A DNA stretch of 64,000 nucleotides from Clarkia xantiana subsp. parviflora (lineage: Eukaryota > Streptophyta > Magnoliopsida > Myrtales > Onagraceae): contig JAPTYO010000001.1 of the NCBI GenBank assembly GCA_036873135.1, positions 48,719,774 through 48,783,773 of the forward strand, written 5' to 3'. Numbering within the stretch: position 1 is the first letter of the stretch; the number at the start of each line of letters is the position of its first letter. Made by a program: the position numbers and the translations under genes. Of the stretch, positions 37,721 to 49,241 are shown piece after piece. The notes under the pieces are model-generated. The model was given only the letters and a program-made list of their open reading frames with translations. It had not been told where the DNA came from and did no database searches.

Positions 37721-37942
37721 TTAAGTTAAATGCTCAATGGATCGAGAGCAACAAAATACCAATTAAAAGGAACTAGAGCATTTATACTGATGATCTCAAT
37801 AAAGCCAACAAAAGATGTGTGCCTACCTTTTCAAGTGATGTGTATTCAGTTTTCAGTGCGTTTATGTTTTACAATGACTATAAATAAGGCGCAAGATCTA
37901 CTCTGCCTAATGTCAGGATATATTTTCCAGACCATGTTTTAA
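37721..37942 (+). pseudogene. Helitron/PIF1-type helicase C-terminal fragment
   Basis: The open frame contains LNGSRATKYQLKGTRAFI, then LPFQVMCIQFSVRLCFTMTI followed by NKAQ, the conserved end of the helicase part of plant Helitron proteins (usual form: QFP-x-R-x-CFAMTINKAQGQT). It breaks off right after NKAQ, where GQT is expected, and stops at 37942. No upstream helicase motifs or Rep domain could be read nearby, so this is a dead fragment about 70 codons long. Confidence 0.8.
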
Positions 37943-38076
37943 TTCACGAAAATTAAGTGTTGTTAAAATAATTCTATCAAAACAGCATACCATTACATGC
38001 ACATATATCTATAATAGTAAATCAAATTAGATTGACATTTGTAAATCCACTTAAGTGGATTTTCCTAATGTTTATA

Positions 38077-38350
38077 CTAGATACCTGCGCGCGCTACGCG
38101 CGTGCGCAATGAAAACATGCTCACACTAACTTCGAGGTTAATATAAGATCATGACCGACCCGGCCCCTAGGATGATACAAGAATATAACCTTATTATAAA
38201 AATTAACTTCAATTATATAACATAATATAATATTTCAACAAAATTAAAATAATCTTAAAAAAGTATATCAAAATGCTCGAGGGACCGGGAGCAAAAGCAG
38301 ACATTAATATGCTTCTGGTCCCTCGATTCGAAATGCCCTAGCCAAGCGTA
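38077..38350 (-). mobile_element. Helitron 3' part with internal foldback
   Basis: On the minus strand the element ends with hairpin CGCGCGTAGCGCGCG, 7 bases, then CTAG next to T, which is the Helitron 3' signature. Further inside lies a foldback whose arms 'cgagggaccgggagca' (38278-38293) and 'tgcttctggtccctcg' (38310-38325) pair with two wobbles. The P450-intron Helitron end at 56178 has the same order of parts. The 5' terminus was not found. Confidence 0.7.
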
Positions 38351-38864
38351 AACCAAATTGAACCTAGTTTAGCTCCATATAAGATATGGTGACTTGAGTA
38401 GGTAGGAAAATTGAAAATGAAGGTGGAGGAGAAAACCTAGGTCTAAAAAAGGAGAAGTGTTCTTGAGGAAGGATATGGAGGCAAATAATAAAGGGGGTAA
38501 CCTCTAGCCTCTCTTATATGGAGATGTGTTAGGGTTTTTCCAAAAAACTCCAATAAAATGGAGGCAACAAATAAAGGGACACATTCTAAATGCTAAGTAA
38601 AACGAGACCAAGACTCGTAATTCTTACCCTCATACGATATTTACATGAGAATGCATTAATTTGCTTAAATTAATAATAGCATTTTGTATATCCAGCTTCT
38701 TTAAACAGGGGGCAATGAAAATTATAGCGTTCCTCGAGCACTCAATAAAGGCCGGGATTGTCATAAAGGTACATTTCACAACTCGCTTGGGCGATATTCC
38801 GCAAAAAATAGAGTAAAGTAAAAGTTAAACCATTGCTTGACTCGGGGGGTGGGGGGGCGAGTGT
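38351..38864. other. Intergenic spacer
   Basis: No gene seen. The stretch has moderate AT content and some A/G-rich runs; it may belong to the retroelement remnant on its right. Confidence 0.45.
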
Positions 38865-38865
38865 T

Positions 38866-39440
38866 AGATATACACCCAAGCTATCACAAATTGAGCTCTA
38901 TAATTAAGCCACATTCGATTATAATTCGAAACTTTAGAAAACTGACACCCGAGGCCCAAATACTTAGCTCCAAAAACACCCCGAATGGCGAAATCCACTC
39001 GGGAAGACCCCGAGTGGTAAAAACCACCCGGGAGAACCCGAGCGGAGAACTCGGGTAACCCGAGTGCTCCTTTAAGGGAACCCATCCTGGTACCCTCCCT
39101 CTGTCCGGACGAGTTCCAGTCGTCCAGACCCTTTATCCCGGACGATATTTCGCTCGAGGCTCGCCCTTAGAGGCCGTTCTCGGGACACTTAAGTTATATA
39201 AAGCTCACCTACGGTTAAACCAATGTCAAATACACTATATTTAAGGTCAACATCGATTTATATTACTAAATTGCCAGAACCGGACCGGAAAAATATCGGA
39301 ACCGGAGCGGTTCAATTGGAACTCTATAAATAGGGCTATCAATTCCTCATTTGAAGGTAATCTATCTCTCTCTAAGCCCATACTTATTTAAGCATCAGAC
39401 TGGGCTTCCGGGGAACTCCAGATGCCATTTGCAGATATTT
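38866..39440 (+). mobile_element. Probable solo LTR of a retrotransposon
   Basis: The stretch starts TGTTAGATATACACCC, becomes GC-rich with repeated CCCGAGTGG-like words, contains a TATA box in 'ctctataaatagggc' (39328-39342) and then 'agcatcagactgggcttccg' to 'gatgccatttgcaga', a layout common in plant Gypsy LTR U3-R-U5 sequences. No gag or pol frame, primer site or second LTR was found beside it. Both borders are estimates. Confidence 0.55.
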
Positions 39441-39941
39441 GAGGCGAAAAAAGAGCGATGATTCGAGAAGAAGAAGGCACTCAAAGAACGCGTACAAATA
39501 AATGATATTTTAATATATAATTTAAAAAATGAAATTACACGTTAAGTGTGAATTAATTAATAAATATATTATTACATGAACATATGTCATGGCTTGGAAA
39601 ACAAGGAAGCATTAGCTCAAATGAAATCGTCCCCAACCATCAATTTCTATAACTACTCTGCATCCCACCTACGCGCGTATAATCCACAAATACTCCCCTT
39701 CTATAATTAGGTCATCATATCTAAGAGTAATAATTAACAACACACGCTTCCAGATCTCCAACAGCCGCTCGAGGTTCAAATCCATCAAAAACAAAATCCA
39801 CGCGGAATGATGTTACTGGTTGAGGAGAACCTTGCGATATATATACATCAATTCTAAGAATCAGCATCATCAGAAGAAGAAACAACATCCTTAATTATAA
39901 ATAAATAAATCCCCTACAAGTTGTTTCTTCTTCTCCAAAAT
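39441..39941. other. Upstream region of the WD40 gene
   Basis: AT-rich spacer that should include the promoter of the gene starting at 40000. No other gene seen. Confidence 0.5.
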
Positions 39942-39948
39942 TATAAAA
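39942..39948 (+). promoter_or_regulatory. Probable TATA box of the WD40 gene
   Basis: TATAAAA lies 52 bases before the ATG, predicting a very short leader. Inferred from motif and spacing. Confidence 0.55.
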
Positions 39949-39999
39949 CACAATTTATCCATCTTGGTCTTATAATTTCTCTACGTTAGAGCTTCATAC

Positions 40000-42536
40000 A
40001 TGAAGAACTCGAACGCCGCCCGTATTTTCTCGGAGGATAACAAGAGAGATCATGGAGAAGAACAATGCCACGAGAAATTAGAGGGAGAAGTGCCTTCTTC
40101 TCCACGATTAATGGAGGACGGAAGCTTCTCAACAACTAATGTTCTAATGGGATCGCTCGTTCGTGAGCAAGGCCATATATATTCGCTCGCCACGTCAGGA
40201 GACATGTTGTACACGGGGTCCGACAGCAAGAACATCCGTGTTTGGAAGCACCAGAAGGAGTTCTCGAGTTTCTATTGTAATAGTGGGTTGGTGAAGGCGA
40301 TTATTATATCCGGGGAGCAGATATTTTCCGGCCACCAGGACGGGAAGATTAGGGTTTGGAAGGTGTCGTCGAGGAACGAGACGGTTCATAAGCGTGTAAG
40401 CACGCTTCCGAGCCTTGGGGATTACCTTTGTATGTCGCTTAACCTGAGGAACCATGTCAGGGTGAGGCGCCGCCGAAGTGCCATACGGATCCGCCATTTG
40501 GATGCCATTTCCAGCCTAAGCTTCTCCGAGGACAAGACCATTCTATACTCCGCCTCATGGGACAAGACATTTAAGGTACCATATTATTAACCTGCTCATA
40601 TATTCTGTACATATCAAAAGGCTTACACAAGAATTGCTCATAATTGAGACATTTAAGGTACATATTATACCGCATGCACATATATTCTGCATCTTGCACC
40701 ACAAGATTCGGAATAAATCTTCATTGCATCGGTGACACAAATTGGTGCCCTATTTAGGTTTACCTTTAGAGTTTTTGAAAAAGAAAAATCACAATATAAT
40801 GCGACACTCAATTGTATTGGTTTGGAGTTAGAGCATCCACAATACATAATTTCAACTTATATTTTACTTTCTGCTATATTAGTGTTAACTAATCCATATG
40901 TCATTAAAAGTAAAGATGTTTAGGAATTGTCGATCACTACTCAAATAGTGTCGACACTTTTTAACCCAACATTTAATCATGCATGTTTTATCATATCAAC
41001 AAATTATAAACAAAAAACAAAATGTAAATAAAAAAAAGTAAAAGAAATAACATAAAAAATAATAATAATAATGGTGGGATGCGAGGGAGTATACCCCTTT
41101 TAAATGGGGTTGGATAAGAAAATTAGACATTCTCCAATGCAATAAGAGACAAAATAAACTTGCTACATGAAAGGATTCGTCCTTCGAAAATTACTTGCAT
41201 TGTGGATGCTCTTATACACCAATTTATGCAAAAATTGCCCATATAATTGGAAAAATTATTCCCTGGCTCGGTTTCGGGTGCTACCCCGCAACCCTCTCAC
41301 ATGGGGTGAGACCCATCTGACTCAGTCAGATCGTTCTCACCCCATGTGAGAGGGCTGCATGAGAAATTATTAGTTACCTCTGTCCCAACCGCTGACATAC
41401 AACTGGTAGCACAATGACCAATAGAACGATGACAACTAGCAATTTATTGGACACATGTGCAGATTGTGTTTGCGTGCCAACAGCTGGATGTCAGCTGTTG
41501 GAACCGATTTATCTGGCTGCAGGGTAGCACCCGGTACCTACGAGATAAAAGCTCATTTAACTGAGTCATCCATCTCTTCTTATAGTTTCAAAAATGAGTT
41601 TTGGGGTATGAATATATTCCATCATGGTTTGTTTGATCGACTTGTGCGATTTTATGGGCAAATCTAGTTCCAATAATTTGCTAATTAGTTAAATTACATT
41701 TTGAATATTTACGGTTTACTAGTTTCATCTAACTCTCGATAAATGGTAAACGTAAAAGTAGGTGCGAACTCCATGTGAGACATAATTCCTTCATGTATTA
41801 AAAAAAGTTCAGCAAGCAGATTCAAAAGTTCAATTAGATGATTCCTTTTGTGAAAAAATAAATAAATTCACGAACGTAAAGTTAACAGTTTGTCTTCTCA
41901 TCAATATAGGTATGGAGAACATCAGACTTCAAGTGCATAGAGTCCATAGCAGCCCACGACGACGCGGTCAACTCAATCCTCGCTGGCTTCGACGGCTTGG
42001 TCTTCACCGGGTCAGCCGACGGCACGGTCAAGGTATGGCGGCGCGAGGTCCAAGGCACGGGAACAAAGCACTTCTTCTCGCAGACCTTGCTAAAGCAAGA
42101 CTGCGCCGTCACCGCACTTGCAGTCAACGCCCAAGCAACCGTGGTCTACTGCGGCTCCTCAGACGGGCTAGTCAACTTCTGGGACCGCAAGAAGCAGCTC
42201 ACACACGGGGGCGTCCTCCGCGGCCACAAACTGGCCGTCCTCTGCCTCATCACCGCCGGAAAGCTGGTCCTGAGTGGGTCCGCCGATATGAAAATATGCG
42301 TGTGGAGGAGGGAGGCGGAGGGGACCCACGTCTGCCTGTCGATGTTGAGCGGTCACGGTGGGCCCGTCAAGTGCCTGGCCGTCGAAGAGGATAAAGAGTC
42401 GGCGGAGAGTTCTGACCCTAAATGGATTGTGTATAGCGGAAGCTTGGATAAGTCGGTGAAGATGTGGCAGGTGTCGGAGCGTGCGTTGCCGATGAAAGGA
42501 AGCCAGGAGGACATCAAGACGGTGCCGTCGCCATGA
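40000..42536 (+). CDS. WD40-repeat protein, JINGUBANG-like
   Basis: Two exons, 40000-40575 and 41910-42536, join to 400 residues. After a polar N-terminus of about 50 residues, seven WD40 repeats can be counted. Each ends in a WD-like pair: IRVWK, IRVWKV, FKVWR, VKVWRR, VNFWDR, ICVWRR and VKMWQV. They carry the SGSxDxxVxVW pattern (for example [10 protein letters not shown] and [11 protein letters not shown]), so a complete seven-bladed propeller is expected. The third blade spans the intron ([13 protein letters not shown]). Size, blade spacing and the short C-tail fit the plant JINGUBANG family, whose Arabidopsis founder restrains pollen germination; the specific role here is inferred. Exon 2 is clearly GC-rich (about 60%) compared with its flanks. 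The 1.33 kb intron carries a MITE and a large hairpin element. Confidence 0.9.
40831..41211. mobile_element. Tourist/PIF-Harbinger-type MITE
   Basis: The 381-bp element has perfect 13-bp terminal inverted repeats GAGCATCCACAAT and ATTGTGGATGCTC, flanked on both sides by the 3-bp duplication TTA, which is the PIF/Harbinger target preference. It is AT-rich and non-coding, and lies inside the intron of the WD40 gene. Confidence 0.9.
41267..41544. mobile_element. Non-autonomous element with nested inverted repeats
   Basis: The outer arms 'gtttcgggtgctacc' and 'ggtagcacccggtacc' are inverted near-copies. Inside the left arm lies a second, nearly perfect hairpin (41293-41353): 17 paired bases CTCTCACATGGGGTGAG with its complement, then inner arms ATCTGAC/GTCAGAT around TCA. 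I found no target duplication, so the superfamily is unknown. It is in the WD40 gene intron next to the Tourist MITE. Confidence 0.65.
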
Positions 42537-43168
42537 TATATGACATCTTCTACTAGGTTGGAACAAATTAACTGTGCCGTGAGTGTTGTATATTATGTGA
42601 AAGGTACGAGATGATCGGCGGTGTAAGAAAACCAGTTTTTCTTGGTGTATGTACTCTAACAAATTGTAACATGTGATGGTACTTGTATGAACAAGTGTGA
42701 ACAACAAGTGTGTGCATCTATATATATATAATATTGATGGATATTGTCTAGTTACGTGATAATAACAGGCGCACGTGCTTCTTTGATGGCCAAGACCCAG
42801 GCGGCCTTGGTACATTGTAATTAGCAGCTTTCGGCCTTACCCATAAGTAGAGGGGTTAACGGATCACAGGTACTCGCCGACTCGCAAATACCCGCCCCGA
42901 TGTCGTCATGTTTAAAAAAAAATCAATCAATTTATGGACTTGACTAGATTTTAACACGTGTTATGTGTATTATTAGATATTTTCTATATTCATTGCATGC
43001 GATATATATATTTGGAAGAAATTAAACACCAAAGGCAGCAAAATATATATAGTTTGCCCAACAAAGAGAATGTAATACACACATAATCCTGATCAAGCTA
43101 GCTAGCCCCTCCCCCCTAATTTGTACGTAATTTGAGTCTATACATATGATAACGACGGTAGGGCTAGA
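42537..43168. other. Convergent spacer between WD40 and B3 genes
   Basis: The two genes point at each other here, so this holds both 3' ends. It is AT-rich with (TA)n near 42720. No gene seen. Confidence 0.6.
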
Positions 43169-45189
43169 TTATGGTACGACGACTAAGTATCTGTTGCATC
43201 TCTGAGTCTTGAGACCCGGTCCACATATCTGGCCGCGAATCTCTCCGCATGCATTTTCTTGATCAAGTACAAACTCTAGCACGCAGTAGTCACCTACTTT
43301 AAGGTTATTCGTCCAGAACTCCGACCACCCACTGGTCATGAGTACGCGAAACGACTCGTATCGTCTCTCAATCTTGATGGGCCATTGCCTTCCCTTTTCA
43401 TCATACAGTATCACTTGTGGTTTCAACTGAATGTTGTGCCTCTTCAGGAATGAGTTAGGAACAAACTGCAATAAATCATGAATCAATGCAAACCTTAATC
43501 AATACAGGTTAATTAGCAACTTGGGTAACTCAACTATAAGGATTTTGACAAATTGCTAGTTGAACTTATTCACTGTTGCAGTAAAGTTAACTCTATCTAA
43601 TATATTGATATATGTTGACAGGAACTTGCATATTGTCTTACTCTGTTTCTAGTGCAAATTACTAACTGAACTTTTGAGAAATTTACAATTAGTAGCTGAA
43701 CTTTATGAAAATTTGCATTTTCTTACCTAAACCTAAACTTTGAAGAGTTTTGCAATTTGCTAGTTGCATTCTAATTATTCTCAGTTCATTTAACACCAAA
43801 CTACATGGAGCTAAAAAGTTACAACTTTATAAAGTACAACTAGCAATTTGTCCATAAAAAAACTCAGTACATCGAATTTATCACGTGACGCTGGGGTATA
43901 ACACCTCAAACCAATGAACTCGTACCACATGTCAAGTGAAAGAGTGGAAAAAGACACATTGCACGAATTCATGTGTACCACGTCAATGCCGAGTTTTAAA
44001 TCTGATATATAATAATTTCTCATAATACTGAAGCTCAGTATTCAAAGAAAGAACTGACCAAATATTTTGACGTGTTCTTTTGAACGTCCAGTACGTAGTG
44101 GGGGTGCTTGGGCATGATGCATTTCACCGATTCGGTCTCCTCCACCAACGGTTGAACAAGCAGTCCACTTTTCATGTTATTAAACGAGCTTGTTGTACCT
44201 TCTGGCGATTCTTCAAAATTAAAGGTAAACAATTATGCACTCAGTTATGCAAAATAATCAACAGTGCTAGCTAAGCTAGATAGATACATTAACTTGAACC
44301 CCAAGCAACTTACTCGACTTTTTAAGGTTCTCAAGATTCAGATGAGAATACATCCTTTTACAATCACGCACCGGGCGTCTTCGTCTCTCTACTCGTCCAA
44401 CTTCTTCTTCTTCATCATCGTCATCGGATACTAACACCACAACATCCGGAATCTTATCAATATCGGATGTTCCGGTGACGTGGGTTTCTTCTTTATTATC
44501 GGACGTTTCTGAAAATACATATTCTTTCAAGCAACCGTTTCTGGTAAAAACTTTGACACTGAAGATCAATTTCTTCCTAAAGTAACGGAAGATGAGGAAA
44601 TCCCCAAACTCAAGCGACCAGCTGTTAACAAAATCTTCCCACCCTTCCTTTATGAACCATCTATTTCCCTTTTCGATCAGATTTACATTCCACTCCTCCC
44701 CGTTACCATCCTTGAGAATCGCCTTTTCCGGAAATTCACGACCACGATTCTTTAGCTGATTCACAAAGTCTGGTGGAATTAACTGTATAGATATATGTTC
44801 ATATTTAGAAACTATGAGATCAAATTCATTGAAGGCATAAACAAAACCCTAACTCAAGATAAATGCAATATAAATGGATTTGATGGATGTTGCTATATAT
44901 TGCTTGTACCAATAGAGAGCATACATGACTGAGGAATGTTTAAATCTCAACTGGTTTTGTAAAGAATCTAAAATTAGGGTTCGTGAAGGATTTCGATGAA
45001 ATTAAGTACTGTCAAGAACAGACAATTCAAAGACGTTCAACGATAAGTAGAGAGAGAGAGAGAGATAACCAGTTGGTTGGAGCTAAAGTTGGGGAGGAAG
45101 ACTTTGAAGAACTCCAGACGAGTGTGGGTCCGGCCGGTGGAAGAAGATGACGACGAGCGCTGGGGGCGGCGATTTTGACTATGATCCAT
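43169..45189 (-). CDS. REM-type transcription factor with two B3 domains
   Basis: Four exons (45070-45189, 44314-44782, 44059-44210, 43169-43465) join in frame to 345 residues. The first B3 DNA-binding domain spans about residues 26-128: FFKVFLPNFSSNQLLIPPDF, then KAILKDGNGEEWNV, WFIKEGWEDFV and FGDFLIFRYF. An acidic-then-basic linker (VSDDDDEEEEVGRVERRRRP) follows, and the second B3 domain fills the C-terminus from about residue 247: FVPNSFLKRHNIQLKPQVIL, RVLMTSGWSEFWTNNLKVGD, YCVLEFVL. Two B3 domains without other domains is typical of the plant REM family, nuclear regulators often active in reproductive meristems. The N-terminus is serine-rich (SSSSSSTGRTHTR). Exon borders are GT-AG. Confidence 0.92.
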
Positions 45190-45285
45190 CCGTCGTCCTC
45201 CACCCTACATCAAAACGCACCCTATAGCGTTAATTAAACCAGCCTAAAATATACAAACCAACCTTAATTGTATTATATATATATA
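45190..45285. promoter_or_regulatory. Promoter-side flank of the B3 gene, cut by a Helitron
   Basis: Only about 96 bases separate the B3 start codon from the Helitron 3' end, so the present promoter must lie at least partly within the Helitron. I see no clear TATA box in these 96 bases. Confidence 0.45.
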
Positions 45286-46816
45286 CTAGGTGCTGGTGCT
45301 GACCCGCGCTACGCGCATGGCGACCTACTAAAATACAAACGTTAACCTTACATGTAAAAATTTGAAAATCTATTTTAAGTTTCTTGACTTTAGATATATA
45401 TGCATCAAGTCTCTAATTTTTAAAATTGTCGATATTGAGAGTTCTTCTCGACCCGCAGATTGAATATAATTTAAAATTTTCATAATGCATTGGTTTAAAA
45501 TCTTCTATCATCATTAAATTCATATCGTCATTGTTGTCATATTCACATTCATCAACGGGAAAAGGCCAAAGCATCTTCATTTTCACTTTGTAGATTAAAC
45601 TATATAATAAGAGTGTTGTCTTAGCTCAGCACATAAGATGATTTGTTACAAAAGTGTATAAAAATGCATATCCCACATTACACCATATTGCACTATTCCA
45701 AATTATCGAATTTGTGTTAATCACATCTTTAATTTTTCCTCAGGATAGATGAAACTAATGTTGAAATTGCTAAACTAACCCCGAAATAATGATGAGTAAT
45801 TAAATTGTGATTTCTTTTATTCTCAATTAAAATATAATTTCTCAATTTAAGACATAAAAAAGTACACGATTGTAAAACTTCTTCAAAGAATATTCAATCT
45901 TACCAATTCCAAAATAAATGAAAATATAGATAGATGTATTAGCAAAATAAAATCATAAAAAATTATACAAAAAATATATCAATTTTGTTCAATATATATT
46001 ATGAACAAAGTTACACCTCGTTCATTCAAAAAAAAATCTAATCATTTTAAATTATTAAATATGTGAATAACAATAAATATAACAAATCATTACTATCATT
46101 ATTCTATTCGACCTAACTGTATAAGGATGGGTTTGTACTAAATAAAATGTATTACAGTATTAAGGTTACATGTTGTGGCCCTACCATTTCATTATGGGGT
46201 TTGAATCGGCCCACGTAAATATTACAGTATCAAACATTGCTAAAAATAATTTGAGTCAAATGTATTCAGCCGAATCATTCAGCCCAAATACTCAATTTAG
46301 TAGAGTGTGTGCTGATGCAGCAGTCTTAAAATTGTCTTAATTTCTGATGTGACGGCCTCAAGATTGTTACATTTTTTTCTCTTCCTTTATTATATATATA
46401 TAGATAATAATGGATGTTTAAGATAGTGTCGTAACAAATTGATAAAAATAAATATAAAACGATATAACATTTTAATTTTTAACATATTTAGACTTAACCG
46501 AAACTCTCTTATTCAGAAAATGCCCATTTAAGATATCAACCCCAGGGCCCAGTCCAGTTCAGAACTCACAAGAATAATAAAAGTGAATCTACTGTGGAAT
46601 GTGAATAGGTTACATGGATTTGATTTAGCAGCCATTGATATGTAAATGACCCAGAAAACAAACTCAGCCCACACTGATAATGATGTGGATTAATGAAGGC
46701 TGACATGTCACACGGTGGTAGGCTGATGTGACGCTTTCATCTACACTCTGGATGCTGACGTGACATCACCAAGTTAGTCTTCTATCTTTCCTCTTGCTTT
46801 ATTATATATATATAGA
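45286..46816 (-). mobile_element. Non-autonomous Helitron, nested or doubled at its 5' end
   Basis: On the minus strand the right border begins A/TCTATATATATATAATAAAG (5' terminus at 46816), and the left border ends with hairpin GCGCGTAGCGC followed by CTAG/T (3' terminus at 45286). These are the plant Helitron signatures (5' TC, 3' hairpin plus CTRR, insertion between A and T). A second, almost identical 5' terminus lies at 46404, with its own 'gccgtcacatcag' subterminal word, so one element probably inserted into another or the 5' part was duplicated. No Rep/helicase frame is present. Confidence 0.82.
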
Positions 46817-48464
46817 TAGGCCCCAAAAATTCTATTTATACCCATATTTAACTACTTATATTAACATAATACCAAAAAAACTACTTATGTGTATAATATA
46901 ATTAATTAATATTGTTACATATACATTCTGTAGATGTGGTTTTATCCACCTACCTATATACGATGATATATATAGTATTTTAGGGTAGTATATATTGTTG
47001 TTGATTACCGATATTTGCACAATGTGACCGCACCACTGATTTTTTATTTTTAAATTGTTATTAAATGGTTAATGACGTTTGAGAATGTGATTAAATGATT
47101 CAATTTTTTTTTATCTTAAATTTTTTTTTAGTTAATTATGTTTGACTAAGTGTGATTAAAAATGACATCCTAATTTTTTTTAATCGTTGCGCATTAAATA
47201 ATTTGTTTAAATAATGGTTAGAATATTACGAAAATTCAAATTTGATATTGATCGGTAACTAATTTTATTTGTTTTTAATAATTTAAAATAATGTATTCAG
47301 TGCAAATTAAACACTACTACACATTTAATGTGTATATATAATCTTATATAATTTTAACTTAACGTTTGTCAACATAGGTTCTATTCGTTAGTAATAGGTT
47401 TACGCATATGATATTACACTTTATATATTGTATATTTAATATTTGTATCTAATCTTATTATTTTTCACATATTTTCTTATGTATTTATTTTATTTATTTA
47501 TTCACATATTTTAATACAATTTGCTAAATAAATTTATAAGGGTGCAATTGCAACTTTCTATTGTTAGGATGCAAAGTGACTAACATGAGCGAAACAAAAA
47601 TCGTGTTTCCTAAATTTTATGTATTTAAAAAAAAAAAAAATTGGTTCAGTTTCCTATTCTCCTCATCTTTTTATTTTAATATTTTATATATTCATCAAGC
47701 TAAATATAGTTATATTTTGATCGTGTTAAAAAAAATATCAAATAAGTCTTATTTATTGAAGTTTAATTTATATTTATTTATTATTTAAAAAAATTGGTAT
47801 TTTATACAAAATATTTATTTATTATTTAAATTGGTATTTTTATGAAATTTTTTAATACTTCTATCTAAAATTATTACTTTTAATATATTATATTATGTGT
47901 TTATTATATTTTATTTGTTTTTTGCATCATATTTTAGTGATATTTATTAAACAAATTTGTTAGGGTGCAACTACAACTTTATATTGTTAGGATGCAAAAT
48001 AACTAACATATAAATGAAGCGATTATATGTTTTTAATATTTGTGGTTTCGTTTGTTTTGACTTTCGAAACTATTTTTTAAGTTATGCATTAGTTAAAAAA
48101 ATCTTTAAATCTAATATATTACTTTGTGAATGTGTAAAACTTGTGTTTATTTTAAAGTTATGGTGCAAAACATATTTTTACTAACTTTTGATAGTAGCAG
48201 AATATAAGAAGGCACGAGGAGCTTTGCCTTAAATCTACAACTCCATGTGGATGTTAGAGAATATTAATATGGATGTAACTCATCTAAACTTGACATGACC
48301 AATCATTTTGTTTTATTTGTACATGTCAATGTTCAATTATTTTTTGGCAAAAAAAATGTTCAATTTTATTACTTGTCAACTCTACCTAGAATTTATCAGA
48401 ATTATAGAAATATAGATATAGATAGATATTATATTTTTACGTATATTATAACCATAACTATTAA
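46817..48464. other. AT-rich spacer
   Basis: Very AT-rich. Two similar blocks around 'gggtgcaattgcaactttct' (47540) and 'gggtgcaactacaactttat' (47963), each followed by 'attgttaggatgcaaa', show a local duplication of about 420 bp. No gene seen. Confidence 0.55.
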
Positions 48465-49003
48465 TAGGGTGTGCTTGGGCAGGACGAGATTGATTTTTCT
48501 TAAAAAAGGTTTAAGCCTGAAATTTCGGACTCCCTAACTCATATCCCGAACTCAAGTCCAAGTTTAGAGAAAAAGTCTCGCTCACCTCGGGTCTTTAAAT
48601 TCGTGATGTTCGGGCTATTCCGGTTTTACACAAAAGCTAATAAAAAACAAAAAATCACATGTTATTACCATTTTTCAATTTTTTTTTAACACGCATCAAG
48701 TTCGGACACAAATATTAAATTCTCGTACAAACATCAATCTTATACAAACATCAGTTTTACAAATGCGGAGTTAAGATTACTAGAGTTCAGTTAAGATAAT
48801 TACGAACACTAGGAAATAATATTAGTTACAAATTCGGGACGAGACGGGACTTTCGGGATTTTGTCTAAAAAGCCCGAGCTTGAGCCCAAACCCGAGTTCA
48901 GAAGAAGAAAAAAAAGAATAAAGTCTGCCCACTCGGCCTCGGGCACAATTTCAGGACTAGCTCCTTTGAATTTCGGGCTTATCCGGATTTTTGCTCACCC
49001 CTA
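48465..49003. mobile_element. hAT-type MITE, 539 bp
   Basis: The ends TAGGGTGTGC and GCTCACCCCTA are near-inverted, and the 8-bp flanks ACTATTAA (48457-48464) and ACCATTAA (49004-49011) differ by one base, fitting the hAT 8-bp target duplication. Subterminal regions carry inverted CGGGCT/AGCCCG and 'ttcggg' words. It is non-coding. Confidence 0.82.
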
Positions 49004-49241
49004 ACCATTAATGCTATATTTCTTAGTATCATAATTATGATTTTTCACCACAATTAAACCATTTACCCGTATTTCCTTTTAATCGTATCATAATTGAAAA
49101 CCATATTCAAATCTCCCACTTAATTACCTAGCTAGCTAGAGTTATTATCCTTAGTAAAGAAAAACCAGACACACACGTGGAAAACTAACACTAGATCAAC
49201 TGATCACCAGAAAGAACCCCACATATTCTCCTTTTGCAGCT

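Noticed and set aside
38276..38327. Hairpin as a microRNA gene
   Set aside because: The stem is only about 16 pairs and belongs to the repeated Helitron-associated foldback; small RNA data would be needed.
41882..42815. Open frames in other frames and antisense over WD40 exon 2
   Set aside because: The exon is GC-rich, which keeps other frames open; only the WD40 frame gives a known protein and splices correctly.
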